Positions 26,894-35,445 of a stretch of 64,000 nt of DNA are shown piece by piece. Source of the DNA: Sphingosinicella sp041916975 (GTDB lineage Bacteria; Pseudomonadota; Alphaproteobacteria; Sphingomonadales; Sphingomonadaceae). The number at the start of each line of letters is the position of its first letter. Position 1 is the stretch's first letter. Under the pieces are notes generated by a model that saw nothing but the letters and a program-made list of their open reading frames with translations, did not search any database and was not told the DNA's origin. The translations under genes and the position numbers were made by a program. The stretch spans positions 3,844,001 to 3,908,000 of the forward strand of contig NZ_JAYRYK010000001.1 of the NCBI RefSeq assembly GCF_041916975.1. Direction: 5' to 3'.

Positions 26894-28237
26894 TCAGGCG
26901 GCTGCGGCGGTCGTTGCCGCCGGCCAGTCTTTGCGCCGGTTGCTGCCGGCTTTCAGTTCATGTGCGATCTCGCGTTTATAAACGTCGAAATCCACCTGCA
27001 TCGTGTGGCGGCGCGAGGCGTAATAGTGGCCCTGGTGCCGCGCCTCGTCCTCGCCGATCATGCGCCGCATCGTGTCCGCGTCCGGCAGGCCATAGGTGCC
27101 GGTCAGCCAAGCCGCGAGCAGCTTCGATTGCTGCTCGGCGAGGTTCACGAGCGTCGGCAGCGCCTGCGCGAGCCCCATGAACCACAGGTCCGTCCGCTGC
27201 GGGCGTATCATGCGCTTGAAAAGCCCGATGTGGTTGTCGACGACCGGCGCGTCGGCGTCGCTCAGGAACGGAAACGCGATCTGGTAGCCTGTCGCATAGA
27301 CGATCGCGTCGATCGCTTCGCTGCTGCCATCCTCGAACCTGACGTTTGGGCCTTCGAGCGCCGCGATGTTCGGCTTCACGGTGATGTCGCCCGATCCGCA
27401 GCGCAGCAGGAATTCGGAGCTGACCGTCGGGTGCGCCTCGAGCGGCGCGTGATCGGGGGCGGGGAGGCCGTAGCTCTCCATGCTGCCCACCGCGCGCTTC
27501 ACCACGAACGCTGCGAGGCGGCGCTTGAGGCCGATCGGCATCCATTCGGGCAGCGCCTGCTTGTCCGAAGGTTTGCCGCCGAGATACTTCGGCAGCACCC
27601 ACACGCCGCGCCGCGCGGCGACGAACAGCTTCGCCGCCATCGGCCGCTGCGAAAGCTCGGAGGCGATATCGACCGCGCTGTTGCCGAGCCCGACGACGAG
27701 CACGTGCTTGCCCACCATGTTCACGGGCTCGAAGGGCGTGCGGTAGTCGTGGCTGTGGATCTGCGCCCCGTCGAAATGTCCGGGAAAGGCGGGGATGTTC
27801 GGCTTCCAGTGATGCCCGTTCGCCACCGCGAGCACGTCGTAGCGCCGCGTTTCGCCGCCAGCCGTCACCTCCCAGCCGCCGCCCTCCAGCGGCCGGCACG
27901 CCGTCACTTCGGTGTTGAAGCGGATGCGTGTCCGAAGGCCGAAATGATCGACATAGGCGTTGAAATAGCTGTCGATCAGGCTGTGGTGCGGGAAGTCCGG
28001 CCAGTCCGCCGGAACCGGGAAGTCTTCGAACTGCAGCCGCGTTTTCGAGGTGTCGATGTGCAGAGACTGGTAACAGGCGGAAACGCCGTTCGGGTTGCCG
28101 TACGCCCAGTTGCCGCCGACACGGTCGGACTTTTCGAAGATGTCGAAGGCAATGCCGTGGTCGGCGAGCCGCTTGGCGGTCGTGAAACCGCTGCAACCGG
28201 CGCCGATGATGCAGACCTTTGGTGCGGAGGCTCCCAT
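26894..28237 (-). CDS. Flavin-containing monooxygenase (FMO / Baeyer-Villiger-like)
   Basis: An NADPH- and FAD-dependent monooxygenase (447 aa). The FAD Rossmann motif is CIIGAGCSGFTTAKRL, the FMO signature is FPGHFDGAQIHSHDYR, and the NADPH motif is VLVVGLGNSAVDIASEL. ATG start at 28237. As first gene of an operon with two acyl-CoA dehydrogenases it probably acts in degradation of a ketone or a nitrogen/sulfur compound. The substrate cannot be assigned. Confidence 0.93.
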   Translation of the reverse strand: MGASAPKVCIIGAGCSGFTTAKRLADHGIAFDIFEKSDRVGGNWAYGNPNGVSACYQSLHIDTSKTRLQFEDFPVPADWPDFPHHSLIDSYFNAYVDHFGLRTRIRFNTEVTACRPLEGGGWEVTAGGETRRYDVLAVANGHHWKPNIPAFPGHFDGAQIHSHDYRTPFEPVNMVGKHVLVVGLGNSAVDIASELSQRPMAAKLFVAARRGVWVLPKYLGGKPSDKQALPEWMPIGLKRRLAAFVVKRAVGSMESYGLPAPDHAPLEAHPTVSSEFLLRCGSGDITVKPNIAALEGPNVRFEDGSSEAIDAIVYATGYQIAFPFLSDADAPVVDNHIGLFKRMIRPQRTDLWFMGLAQALPTLVNLAEQQSKLLAAWLTGTYGLPDADTMRRMIGEDEARHQGHYYASRRHTMQVDFDVYKREIAHELKAGSNRRKDWPAATTAAAA

Positions 28238-28297
28238 GCCCCCAAATTCGGGTGAGGCGCCCGAAGCGTCAACTCACCCGAATCAATAGGGGAAGCG

Positions 28298-28777
28298 TTA
28301 GCCGAGGATGGAACGCAGCATCCACGCGGTTTTCTCGTGGTACTGCATCCGCGTGACGAGCAGGTCGACCGAGACCTCGTCGCCCGCGTCTTCCACGGTC
28401 GGGAAGACCTTCCGTGCGGTGCGAACGACGGCTTCGTGGCCCTCGGCGAGCTGCTTCACCATCTCCAGAGCTTCGGGCGGCTGCTCAGGCGCTTCCTTGA
28501 TGCTCGAGAGCTTGCCGAAGGCGCTGTAACTGCCCGGAGCGAAGTGGCCGAGCGCACGAATGCGTTCCGCGATCTCGTCCGTCGCCAGCCACATCTCGTT
28601 GTACTGCGTCATGAACATTGCATGCAGCGAGGTGAACATCGGACCCGTGACGTTCCAGTGGAAATTGTGGGTCTTCAGATACAGCGAATAGGTGTCGGCA
28701 AGGACGTGGGCGAGGCCGTCGGCGATCTTGGCGCGGCCTTTTGCGGGGATGCCGATGTGGGATTCAGTGTCGGACAT
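28298..28777 (-). CDS. dps: Dps family ferritin-like DNA-binding protein
   Basis: Starvation protein (159 aa) that stores iron with H2O2 and protects DNA. The ferroxidase signature is complete: THNFHWNVTGPMFTSLHAMF, then MWLATDEIAERIRALG with Asp and Glu ligands. ATG 28777 (MSDTESHIGIP) is preferred; an upstream ATG would add 17 atypical residues. Confidence 0.96.
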   Translation of the reverse strand: MSDTESHIGIPAKGRAKIADGLAHVLADTYSLYLKTHNFHWNVTGPMFTSLHAMFMTQYNEMWLATDEIAERIRALGHFAPGSYSAFGKLSSIKEAPEQPPEALEMVKQLAEGHEAVVRTARKVFPTVEDAGDEVSVDLLVTRMQYHEKTAWMLRSILG

Positions 28778-28878
28778 GATGTTTCCTTTCGTCGCTGCAC
28801 ACTCGTGGAAATCGGAAACCACCGCCAATGGATTATGTCATTGACTGCAATCAAAAACTTCAATCAGCCGAATTGGTT

Positions 28879-29211
28879 TCAGGCTTTTTCCAGCGTGCAC
28901 TGCAGCGGGTGCTGGTTCTGCCGCGCGAAATCGAGCACCTGGTTCACCTTGGTTTCGGCGACCTCGTAGGTAAACACGCCGCAGAGGCCGACACCCTTGT
29001 GGTGGACCTGCAGCATCACGCGCGTGGCATCCTCGGTGGACATGCGGAAAAAACGCCGCAGCGTTTCCACCACGAACTCCATCGGCGTGTAGTCGTCGTT
29101 CAGCATCAAGACCCTGTAAAGCGCAGGCTTTTTGGTCTTGGGCTTGGTCTTGGTCGCGACGCCGGTGTCCGTGCCGGAACCGTTCCGGTCGTCTGACTCG
29201 CGATCAGTCAT
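28879..29211 (-). CDS. clpS: ATP-dependent Clp protease adaptor ClpS
   Basis: N-end-rule adaptor (110 aa) that delivers substrates to ClpAP. A disordered Asp/Lys-rich N terminus of about 30 residues is followed by the ClpS core with LMLNDDYTPMEFVVETL and VHHKGVGLCGVFTYEVAETK. No clpA is in the window. Confidence 0.97.
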   Translation of the reverse strand: MTDRESDDRNGSGTDTGVATKTKPKTKKPALYRVLMLNDDYTPMEFVVETLRRFFRMSTEDATRVMLQVHHKGVGLCGVFTYEVAETKVNQVLDFARQNQHPLQCTLEKA

Positions 29212-29284
29212 TCATCCGCTCACTCACGAGGTTTCGCACCGCACCATGATATTGCAGGTACGGCAGCGATAACAAGACCATGAA

Positions 29285-29316
29285 CGAAAAGGGCGGCCGC
29301 AGATGCGACCGCCCTT
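29285..29316 (-). terminator. Rho-independent terminator after the phasin gene
   Basis: Stem AAGGGCGG (29289-29296) with CCGCCCTT (29309-29316), extended by CGC/GCG around the loop AGAT. On the minus strand it is followed by TTTTCG, so it terminates phasin transcription 26 bp after the stop codon. Confidence 0.85.
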
Positions 29317-29341
29317 CCGATACCAATGTCTGGCGCAGCGC

Positions 29342-30139
29342 TTACTTGGCGACGGCGGCCGTCTTGAACTTGTCGGCCGCAACCGCGAAGCGGCTGGAGA
29401 TCGGCTCGAACACGTCGTTCGAAAGCTTCACGAACGCTTCAGTCATCTTGCTGCTGTCAGCGATGAACTTGTCGAACTGCGTGCGGGCAAAATCGCTCTG
29501 CAGCTGGAGCAGCTCGTTGGCGCTCTTGGCAGACGAGAACGACTTGAACGCCGTGGTGGCGGCTTCGCCGTTCTTCTTGGCGAGTTCGATCGCCGACTGC
29601 GTCAGCGTCTCGAAGCCCTTCGCGGCGATCTTGCCGGATTCGACGAACGCTTCCACGTTCTCGCGCGTGAAGCTGCCCAGCTCCTCGGCGGCCTTGGTGC
29701 TCTTGTCGAGCGCTTCGCGCGTCTTCGTCTGGAACTGTTCGACAGCAGCCTTGCCCTGCGCCATCGCGGTTTCGGTCTGCTTCTTCACGTTTTCATTGAT
29801 CGTCATGATTACTGCCTTCTGCTTCGGGGGGACGCTGGCCTTCGCGGATACGGCTGCGGGGGCCACTGTTTTGGGTTTGGCGGCTTTTGGCGCCGGCGCT
29901 TTCGCGACCTTCGCCTCAACCTTGGCGGGGGCCGGCTTCACCGGCTTGGCCACGACCTTCGCGGCGACCTTGGGGCTCACCTTCGGCTTCGCGACAGGGG
30001 TGGGCGCGGCGGCTTTCGGCGCCGGTTTCGCTTCAACCTTAACGGCGGGTGCGGTTTCTGCCTTCGGAGCGGCGGCAGGCTTCGCCGGCGCCGCGGTGAC
30101 GGGTTCCACTTTCACTTCCACCTTTGCTGCTTCAGCCAT
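29342..30139 (-). CDS. Phasin family protein with Ala/Lys/Pro-rich N-terminal extension
   Basis: Polyhydroxyalkanoate granule-associated protein (265 aa). Residues 1-108 are a low-complexity Ala/Lys/Pro/Val region resembling histone-H1-like tails. Residues 112-265 are an amphipathic helical phasin domain (QGKAAVEQFQTKTREALDKS, FETLTQSAIELAKKNGEAA, FDKFIADSSKMTEAFVKLSN). The ATG at 30139 has GGAGG upstream. A second in-frame ATG at 29806 (MTINENVKKQTE), with AAGG eight bases before it, could yield a short form containing only the phasin domain. Repeated sites upstream (30167-30226) suggest control by PhaR. Confidence 0.92.
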   Translation of the reverse strand: MAEAAKVEVKVEPVTAAPAKPAAAPKAETAPAVKVEAKPAPKAAAPTPVAKPKVSPKVAAKVVAKPVKPAPAKVEAKVAKAPAPKAAKPKTVAPAAVSAKASVPPKQKAVIMTINENVKKQTETAMAQGKAAVEQFQTKTREALDKSTKAAEELGSFTRENVEAFVESGKIAAKGFETLTQSAIELAKKNGEAATTAFKSFSSAKSANELLQLQSDFARTQFDKFIADSSKMTEAFVKLSNDVFEPISSRFAVAADKFKTAAVAK

Positions 30140-30166
30140 CGTGACCTCCAGAGGGACACCTTATGC

Positions 30167-30226
30167 TGCACTGCAACATAGGGATGTCCGCCCGACTCGT
30201 CAAGGCTTTTTGTGCACTGCAACATA
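30167..30226. promoter_or_regulatory. Repeated TGCACTGCAACATA sites upstream of the phasin gene
   Basis: The 14-bp sequence TGCACTGCAACATA occurs twice, at 30167-30180 and 30213-30226, 28 and 74 bp upstream of the phasin start. Repressors of the PhaR family are known to bind TGC/GCA-rich palindromes such as CTGCNNNGCAG at phasin promoters. The first copy reads CTGCACTGCA, close to that. Assignment to PhaR is inference. Confidence 0.6.
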
Positions 30227-30262
30227 AGTGAAATGTGAGGCCCGCTCAGGGCCTGATCAAAC

Positions 30263-31642
30263 TCAGTGCGCAGTTAGCGTCGCAAGGCCAGATGCGGAGA
30301 GTTGCGCGTTGATCGCAGCGACAAGCCGATCGAGCGCTTCCGCTGAAACCGCCTCCGCGCGCGCGACGAGCACGTCCTGCGTGTTGGAGGCACGGAGCAG
30401 CCACCAGCCGTCGGGGGTGTTCACACGCGCACCGTCGGTGCGGTTCACGTCCGCGCCGCTCGCTTCCAGCCGCGCCAGCACTTCGTCGATCACGGCGAAC
30501 TTGCGTTCCTCGGGGCAGGGGAAGCGCAGTTCGGGCGTGTTCACCATCGCGGGCATTGCGGCGCGCAGCTCGGTGAGTGACTTGCCGCTCCGGTCCACCG
30601 CGCCGATCAGCCGAACGGCGGCATAGATCGCATCGTCGAAGCCGTAGTAGCGGTGCGCGAAGAAGATATGCCCGCTCATCTCGCCCGCCAGCGGCGCGCC
30701 AGTTTCCTTCATCTTCGCCTTTATGAGCGAATGGCCGGTCTTCCACATCAGCGGCTTGCCGCCGAGATCGGCGATGCGATCGTAGAGCGCCTGGCTCGCC
30801 TTCACGTCGGCGATGATCGTCGCGCCCGGCACGTCGCGCAGCACGTCTTCGGCGAGGATCATCAGAAGCTGGTCACCCCAGATGATACGCCCGGTGCTGT
30901 CGATCGCGCCGATGCGGTCGCCGTCGCCATCGAAGGCAAGGCCAAAGTCGAGGCCCTTTTCAGCGACGACGCGGCGAAGGTCGACGAGGTTCTTCTCCTC
31001 GGTCGGGTCCGGGTGATGGTTCGGGAAGTTGCCGTCCACATCGGTGAACAGAAGGTGGTGCTCGCCCGGCATCGCGGCGGTCAGCCGCTCGACGATCGGC
31101 CCGGCGGCCCCATTCCCCGTATCCCATGCGATGCGGAAGCCATGCGCGGGCACGTCTCCGAGCAGCCGCTGCACATAAGCCTCGGAAACATCGACTTTGC
31201 GGTTCGATCCGGTGCCACGCTCCCAATCGCCCGCTGCCGCCATCGTCCCGATCCCGGTGATGTCGGCGCCGTAGAACGGCCCGTGGCCCAGCATCATCTT
31301 GAAGCCGTTGTAGTTGGGCGGGTTGTGGCTGCCCGTGATCATCACGCCGCCGTCCGCGTCGAGATGGTGCACGGCGAAATAGAGCATCGGCGTCGGCCCC
31401 AGTCCGATGCGAAGCGCTTCGCAGCCCGTGTCCTCAAGGCCGCGCACCAGAGCCGCTTCCAGCGACGGCGAGGAATGGCGCCCGTCATAGCCGACCGCAA
31501 CCTTGGTTCCGCCTGCGCGGCGCACGCGCGTGCCGAAGCCGCGCCCGATCGCGTAGGCGTCGTCCTCGCCCAGCGTTTCGCCGATGATGCCGCGGATATC
31601 GTATTCCCGAAGCGATGTCGGGTGGAAGTCGTGCCGGTCCAA
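30263..31642 (-). CDS. Phosphomannomutase/phosphoglucomutase
   Basis: Alpha-D-phosphohexomutase (459 aa) interconverting hexose 1- and 6-phosphates for nucleotide sugars and exopolysaccharide. Catalytic serine loop MITGSHNPPNYNGFK, metal loop FDGDGDRIGAID, sugar loop LAGEMSGHIFF and C-terminal phosphate loop LLRASNTQDVLVARAEA. The N terminus LREYDIRGIIGETL is typical of the AlgC/PgmG group. The start is TTG 31642 preceded by AAGGGCAG. Confidence 0.95.
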   Translation of the reverse strand: MDRHDFHPTSLREYDIRGIIGETLGEDDAYAIGRGFGTRVRRAGGTKVAVGYDGRHSSPSLEAALVRGLEDTGCEALRIGLGPTPMLYFAVHHLDADGGVMITGSHNPPNYNGFKMMLGHGPFYGADITGIGTMAAAGDWERGTGSNRKVDVSEAYVQRLLGDVPAHGFRIAWDTGNGAAGPIVERLTAAMPGEHHLLFTDVDGNFPNHHPDPTEEKNLVDLRRVVAEKGLDFGLAFDGDGDRIGAIDSTGRIIWGDQLLMILAEDVLRDVPGATIIADVKASQALYDRIADLGGKPLMWKTGHSLIKAKMKETGAPLAGEMSGHIFFAHRYYGFDDAIYAAVRLIGAVDRSGKSLTELRAAMPAMVNTPELRFPCPEERKFAVIDEVLARLEASGADVNRTDGARVNTPDGWWLLRASNTQDVLVARAEAVSAEALDRLVAAINAQLSASGLATLTAH

Positions 31643-31680
31643 GATACTGCCCTTGCTGAAAGAATCGCGAAGCTACGCGC

Positions 31681-32085
31681 TCAACGCTCCTTAGCGCGAA
31701 GATGTTTCAGGAGCGTATCCCTCGCCGCGTTGATCCGTGCCGAGGCTTCGGCGGAGCCGCCTTTGTCGGGATGAACCTCGGCGATCATCCGCCGCCACGC
31801 CGCATTGATCTCCACCGCGCCAGCGTCAGCCGAAATGCCGAGCAGCCGTCCCGCCTCCTCGGGCGTGATGTCCTGTCCTGAACGGGGCACGCGCTGGCCC
31901 AGCGCCAGCCACACCGTCACGCCGCCAACGATGAGCGCGCCCAGCCATTGTCCGATCAGCAGCAGGCGCAGCGCGAGAGCAACGCCCGCGGCGATGCCGA
32001 TCCAGCGCAGCCGCACCGGTGTCAGCGCACCCGTATACCACAGCGCGCCGAGCGCTCCCGCCGCAAGGGCGAGGACCACGATCAT
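31681..32085 (-). CDS. Membrane-anchored J-domain protein
   Basis: A 134-aa protein with two or three hydrophobic segments in residues 1-62 (MIVVLALAAGALGALWYTGA, LLLIGQWLGALIVGGVTVWLAL) and a C-terminal J domain (EEAGRLLGISADAGAVEINA, then MIAEVHPDKGGS with the diagnostic HPD). It resembles small TIM14/DnaJ-like proteins of alphaproteobacteria, which stimulate DnaK at the membrane. Its ATG overlaps the mipZ stop by one base, so the two are coupled. Confidence 0.88.
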   Translation of the reverse strand: MIVVLALAAGALGALWYTGALTPVRLRWIGIAAGVALALRLLLIGQWLGALIVGGVTVWLALGQRVPRSGQDITPEEAGRLLGISADAGAVEINAAWRRMIAEVHPDKGGSAEASARINAARDTLLKHLRAKER

Positions 32086-32882
32086 CAGCTGGCGAGGCTC
32101 TGTGCTTCCTCGGTTTCGGGGAGGGCCAGGCTCGTGATGAGCTCGCGCAGCTCGTTGCGCGCGGCGATGTGGCTCATGTTCACGTCGTCGATGACGCCGA
32201 TGTCGAGCAGCGTCAGCCCGCGCGGGAAGAGTTCGCGGTAGATGACGCGTTCGGAAAGGCCGGGCGCGATGCGGAAACCGATGCGCTTCGAAAGCTCGTC
32301 GAGTGCGCCGCCCACGCGAATCATGTTCTTCGCGGCGAGCGAGGACATGCGGTTCCGCACCACCACCCAGTCCACCGATCCGCCGTCCGTCTTCGCGCGG
32401 GCCTTGCGCGCGTCCCAGATCAGCTCGGCGTAGAAGCTCGGGCGCTTCACCTTGAACGTGTCCGGGTCGACCTGCCCGATGAGGTCGAAGTCGACGAAGC
32501 TGTCGTTCATCGGCGTGATCAGCGTGTCGGCGCGGCCGAGCGCGACGCGCGAAAGGGGGCTGTCGCGGCCGGGCGTATCGACCACGATCACGTCCACCAC
32601 CGGTGCCCACGCGTCGAGCGTGGTGCGGAGCAGCGTTTCGCCGTGGCTGTCGTTGTCGTCGATCACCTGCAGGCGCGGCGTCTTGAGGCCGAGGCCGTGG
32701 CCGTCTGAGAAGCTCTGCCGGTTTTCCATGTAGCGCGTGAAGGTGCGCTGCCGCGAATCGAGGTCGATGGCGGCGACCTTGCGGCCGCTGTGCATCAGCG
32801 CGACTGCGATGTGGACTGCGGTCGTGGACTTGCCGGTCCCGCCTTTTTCATTGCCAAGAACGATGACATGGGCTTTGGCCAT
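32085..32882 (-). CDS. mipZ: Division-plane positioning ATPase MipZ
   Basis: ParA/MinD-family ATPase (265 aa) which in Caulobacter forms gradients from the ParB-bound poles and blocks FtsZ assembly there. Deviant Walker A VLGNEKGGTGKSTTAVHIAV and switch region VDVIVVDTPGRDSPLSRVAL are the MipZ signature; there is no MinD membrane-targeting helix. Confidence 0.96.
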   Translation of the reverse strand: MAKAHVIVLGNEKGGTGKSTTAVHIAVALMHSGRKVAAIDLDSRQRTFTRYMENRQSFSDGHGLGLKTPRLQVIDDNDSHGETLLRTTLDAWAPVVDVIVVDTPGRDSPLSRVALGRADTLITPMNDSFVDFDLIGQVDPDTFKVKRPSFYAELIWDARKARAKTDGGSVDWVVVRNRMSSLAAKNMIRVGGALDELSKRIGFRIAPGLSERVIYRELFPRGLTLLDIGVIDDVNMSHIAARNELRELITSLALPETEEAQSLAS

Positions 32883-32992
32883 AAAACGAACGCGCCCCCG
32901 ATGGCTGGATTCCGTTTAACGGCGGACTGTTTCAGGCACGGGCGCCGGGGAGTCAATCGAGGAGAGGCAAGATTCCGGAGGCTTTCGAAACC

Positions 32993-33817
32993 GTGCGGAC
33001 GGTCGCGGCGCTTCGCGCGCGCGTACGCGGGTGGAATGCGGCGGGGCAGCGCGTCGCGTTGGTGCCCACGATGGGCGCGCTCCACGTCGGGCATCTCGCG
33101 CTCATAGCGGCCGGTCTCGCCCGCGCCGATCGGGTCGTCGCCAGCATCTTCGTGAACCCCACGCAGTTCGGCCCGAACGAGGATTTCTCGCGCTATCCGC
33201 GCCGCGAGGCGGAGGATGCGGCGGCGCTGGCCGGGGCAGGGTGCCACCTCCTTTTCGCGCCTGCGGTTGAAGAGATGTACCCGGCGGGATTCGCCAGCAG
33301 CGTTCAGGTCGCGGGCCTCACCGCCGAACTCGACGGCGCACACCGGCCCGGCCATTTCGATGGCGTCGCCACCGTGGTTTCGAAGCTGCTCAATCAGGCC
33401 GGGGCCGATTTCGCCATGTTCGGCGAGAAGGACTATCAGCAGCTCCTCACGGTCCGCCGCATGGCCGCCGACCTCGATATCCCGACTGAAATCGTCGGCG
33501 TGCCGACGGTGCGCGAGGCGGACGGTCTCGCGCTCTCGTCGCGCAACGCCTACCTTTCGGCGGAGGAGCGCGCCCGCGCCGCGTTGTTCCCGAAGACGCT
33601 GATGGCGGCGCGCGATGCGATCCGTGCCGGGGCGGCGGTTGAAACCGCCCTTGCAGACGCGGATGCGGCGCTGCGCGCGGCTGGGCTCGTGCCCGATTAT
33701 GTCGCGCTTCGCGATGCGCAAACGCTTTTGCCGGTGACCGATCTTGATCGTCCGGCGCGCATCCTGTCGGCAATAAGACTCGGTTCAACGCGTCTTATCG
33801 ACAATCTGGCCGTCTAA
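32993..33817 (+). CDS. panC: Pantothenate synthetase
   Basis: Joins pantoate and beta-alanine with ATP to make pantothenate (274 aa). HIGH-like region VALVPTMGALHVGHLALI, FVNPTQFGPNEDFSRYPR, KMSKS-like block FGEKDYQQLLTVRRM and LALSSRNAYLS are all present. GTG 32993 is used, with GGAGG 11 bases upstream; it is divergent from mipZ. Its stop lies in the loop of a hairpin (33806-33825). Confidence 0.97.
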   Translation: MRTVAALRARVRGWNAAGQRVALVPTMGALHVGHLALIAAGLARADRVVASIFVNPTQFGPNEDFSRYPRREAEDAAALAGAGCHLLFAPAVEEMYPAGFASSVQVAGLTAELDGAHRPGHFDGVATVVSKLLNQAGADFAMFGEKDYQQLLTVRRMAADLDIPTEIVGVPTVREADGLALSSRNAYLSAEERARAALFPKTLMAARDAIRAGAAVETALADADAALRAAGLVPDYVALRDAQTLLPVTDLDRPARILSAIRLGSTRLIDNLAV

Positions 33818-33825
33818 ACGGCCAG
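33806..33825 (+). terminator. Hairpin at the end of panC
   Basis: Stem CTGGCCGT (33806-33813) pairs with ACGGCCAG (33818-33825); the loop CTAA includes the panC stop codon. There is no T run directly after it, so termination is likely but not certain. Confidence 0.55.
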
Positions 33826-33944
33826 AATCGGCCCGCGTTAACTTTTCATTAGCAATTCTCAATAACTATTAACGCCGTTGCAGGAGGCCCGGCGGACATC
33901 CTCGATTGTGCAGGATTCCAGCCGTTTGCAGCGGAGCATTCTCG

Positions 33945-34958
33945 ATGCAGGACTGGCTCAGCGATGTCATGGAGCCCCCGGGGGAAGGTCTTCCCGGCCG
34001 GGCGATCGATGCCGCGATCCGACCTGCCGAACTCCTCGCACGCGCCGACATCGCGCTGTGCCTCACGGGCGGGGTCGCAGTGGTGATGGGGACGGAGCCG
34101 ATCGGCCGCATATCCGGGCCGCAGCTTGCGCAGGTGCTCGCCCGCGCGGTTGAGAGCGGGGAACGCGACGCCCGCAGTGCGCGCGACGAGGTGCGCCGTC
34201 TCCGTCGTGACCGCCGGATGCTCGCCGCTAATCTCAGCCACGAACTCAAAACCCCGATCAACGCCATCGCGGGCTATAGCGAGCTCATCGCGCTCGGCCT
34301 CGAAAGCGGTCGTACGCACGCCGCGGCCAGCCAGAACGCGGTGATCTGGGAAGCCGCGCAGGGGATGCTCTCGACGCTCGATTCCATTCTCGATCTCGCC
34401 CGTATCGAGGCGGACGCCGCGCCGCTCGATGAAAGCGAGGTCGACCTCCGCCAGCTCGCCGCATCCGTGCTCCGTATGCTGGCGACGATGGCCGAAGCAC
34501 GCGGCGCGAGTGTCGCCATCGAGATGGCGGCTGATCTGCCGTTTCTTCATGCCGATGCGCGGATGCTCCGCCAGATCCTCGTCAATCTCGCCAGCAACGC
34601 GCTCAAGTACGGCGGCGAGAAGGTGAAGCTCACCATCGCCGCGCGCGTCGACCGCGCCGATCGTATGCTCATCGAGGTGCGCGATAACGGCCCCGGCATG
34701 TCGCCGCGCGCGATGGAAACGGCGATGAAGCCGTTCGCGCGCGGGCACGACGACAAGGGTATGCTCGCCGGCAGCGGCCTCGGCCTGCCGCTCGTCAAGG
34801 CGCTCGCGGAGCTGCACGAGGCGAGCTTCAAACTGCTTTCGTCCCCGGGTCGGGGCACCCGCGCCGTCGTCACGATGCCGCCCGGCCGCGTCCGTCTGGC
34901 GCACGCTGGTCGTCAGGAAGCCTTCGCGTTCCGCCGGGCCAATTCGCTGTTCGGCTGA
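33945..34958 (+). CDS. Soluble sensor histidine kinase
   Basis: A 337-aa kinase without membrane segments. The N-terminal 85 residues are uncharacterised (IALCLTGGVAVVMGTEPIGR) and followed by a coiled coil (SGERDARSARDEVRRLRRDR). The dimerisation/phosphoacceptor helix has H-box LAANLSHELKTPINAIAGYS, and the catalytic domain has N-box LVNLASNALKYGG, DNGPGMS and GSGLGLPLVKALAE. ATG 33945 (MQDWLSD) has GGAG nine bases upstream. The H-box is of the DivJ/PleC-like type. No response regulator is adjacent, but DivK and an Hpt protein are encoded 6-8 kb away. Confidence 0.93.
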   Translation: MQDWLSDVMEPPGEGLPGRAIDAAIRPAELLARADIALCLTGGVAVVMGTEPIGRISGPQLAQVLARAVESGERDARSARDEVRRLRRDRRMLAANLSHELKTPINAIAGYSELIALGLESGRTHAAASQNAVIWEAAQGMLSTLDSILDLARIEADAAPLDESEVDLRQLAASVLRMLATMAEARGASVAIEMAADLPFLHADARMLRQILVNLASNALKYGGEKVKLTIAARVDRADRMLIEVRDNGPGMSPRAMETAMKPFARGHDDKGMLAGSGLGLPLVKALAELHEASFKLLSSPGRGTRAVVTMPPGRVRLAHAGRQEAFAFRRANSLFG

Positions 34959-35046
34959 TTCGCATCAGTGTTTCCGCCATTTTTCGGCGTTAACCATTTC
35001 TTGAACAAGGCACGCCAAATCTCCCCACGTTGAGGGGGATTTTCGA

Positions 35047-35334
35047 ATGGCAAGTCATCCAGTCACTGAAGTCCAGTTTCTCCACGCGCAGATGGCGGCG
35101 GCGATGGCCGGCCAGCCGGACGCGTACTACGAGCTTGGCGTCGCGTATGCGGTCGGCAGCAGCGGCGTCGACATCGATCTTGTCGAAGCGCACAAGTGGT
35201 TCAACCTCGCCGCCATGTCGGGCGACGAGCGCGCCCAGCTTGATCGCAGCGAAGTCGCGGCGTCGATGACGCCCGCTGAGGTCGCCGCGGCGCAGCGCGA
35301 GGCCCGTGCGTTCTTGATGCAGACGCGCCACTAG
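35047..35334 (+). CDS. Small SEL1-repeat protein
   Basis: A 95-aa protein with one SEL1-like repeat (AYYELGVAYAVGSSGVDIDL, EAHKWFNLAAMSGDERAQ) and a C-terminal helix (MTPAEVAAAQREARAFL). Preceded by GAGGGGGA. SEL1 repeats mediate protein contacts; a specific partner is not known. Confidence 0.85.
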   Translation: MASHPVTEVQFLHAQMAAAMAGQPDAYYELGVAYAVGSSGVDIDLVEAHKWFNLAAMSGDERAQLDRSEVAASMTPAEVAAAQREARAFLMQTRH

Positions 35335-35445
35335 CTTTTGCCCGAATCACTGCAAGCCTGAGAAATCAGGCGCTTGGGGCTTGCAAATAAAGCGAAATGG
35401 CCGCTTGCTATACCTGCTGTCGTGAGCAGCAGGGGGACTGGCGCC

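Noticed and set aside
25684..27180. A 498-codon plus-strand frame opposite the acyl-CoA dehydrogenases.
   Set aside because: Same high-GC shadow effect; both dehydrogenases are complete on the minus strand.
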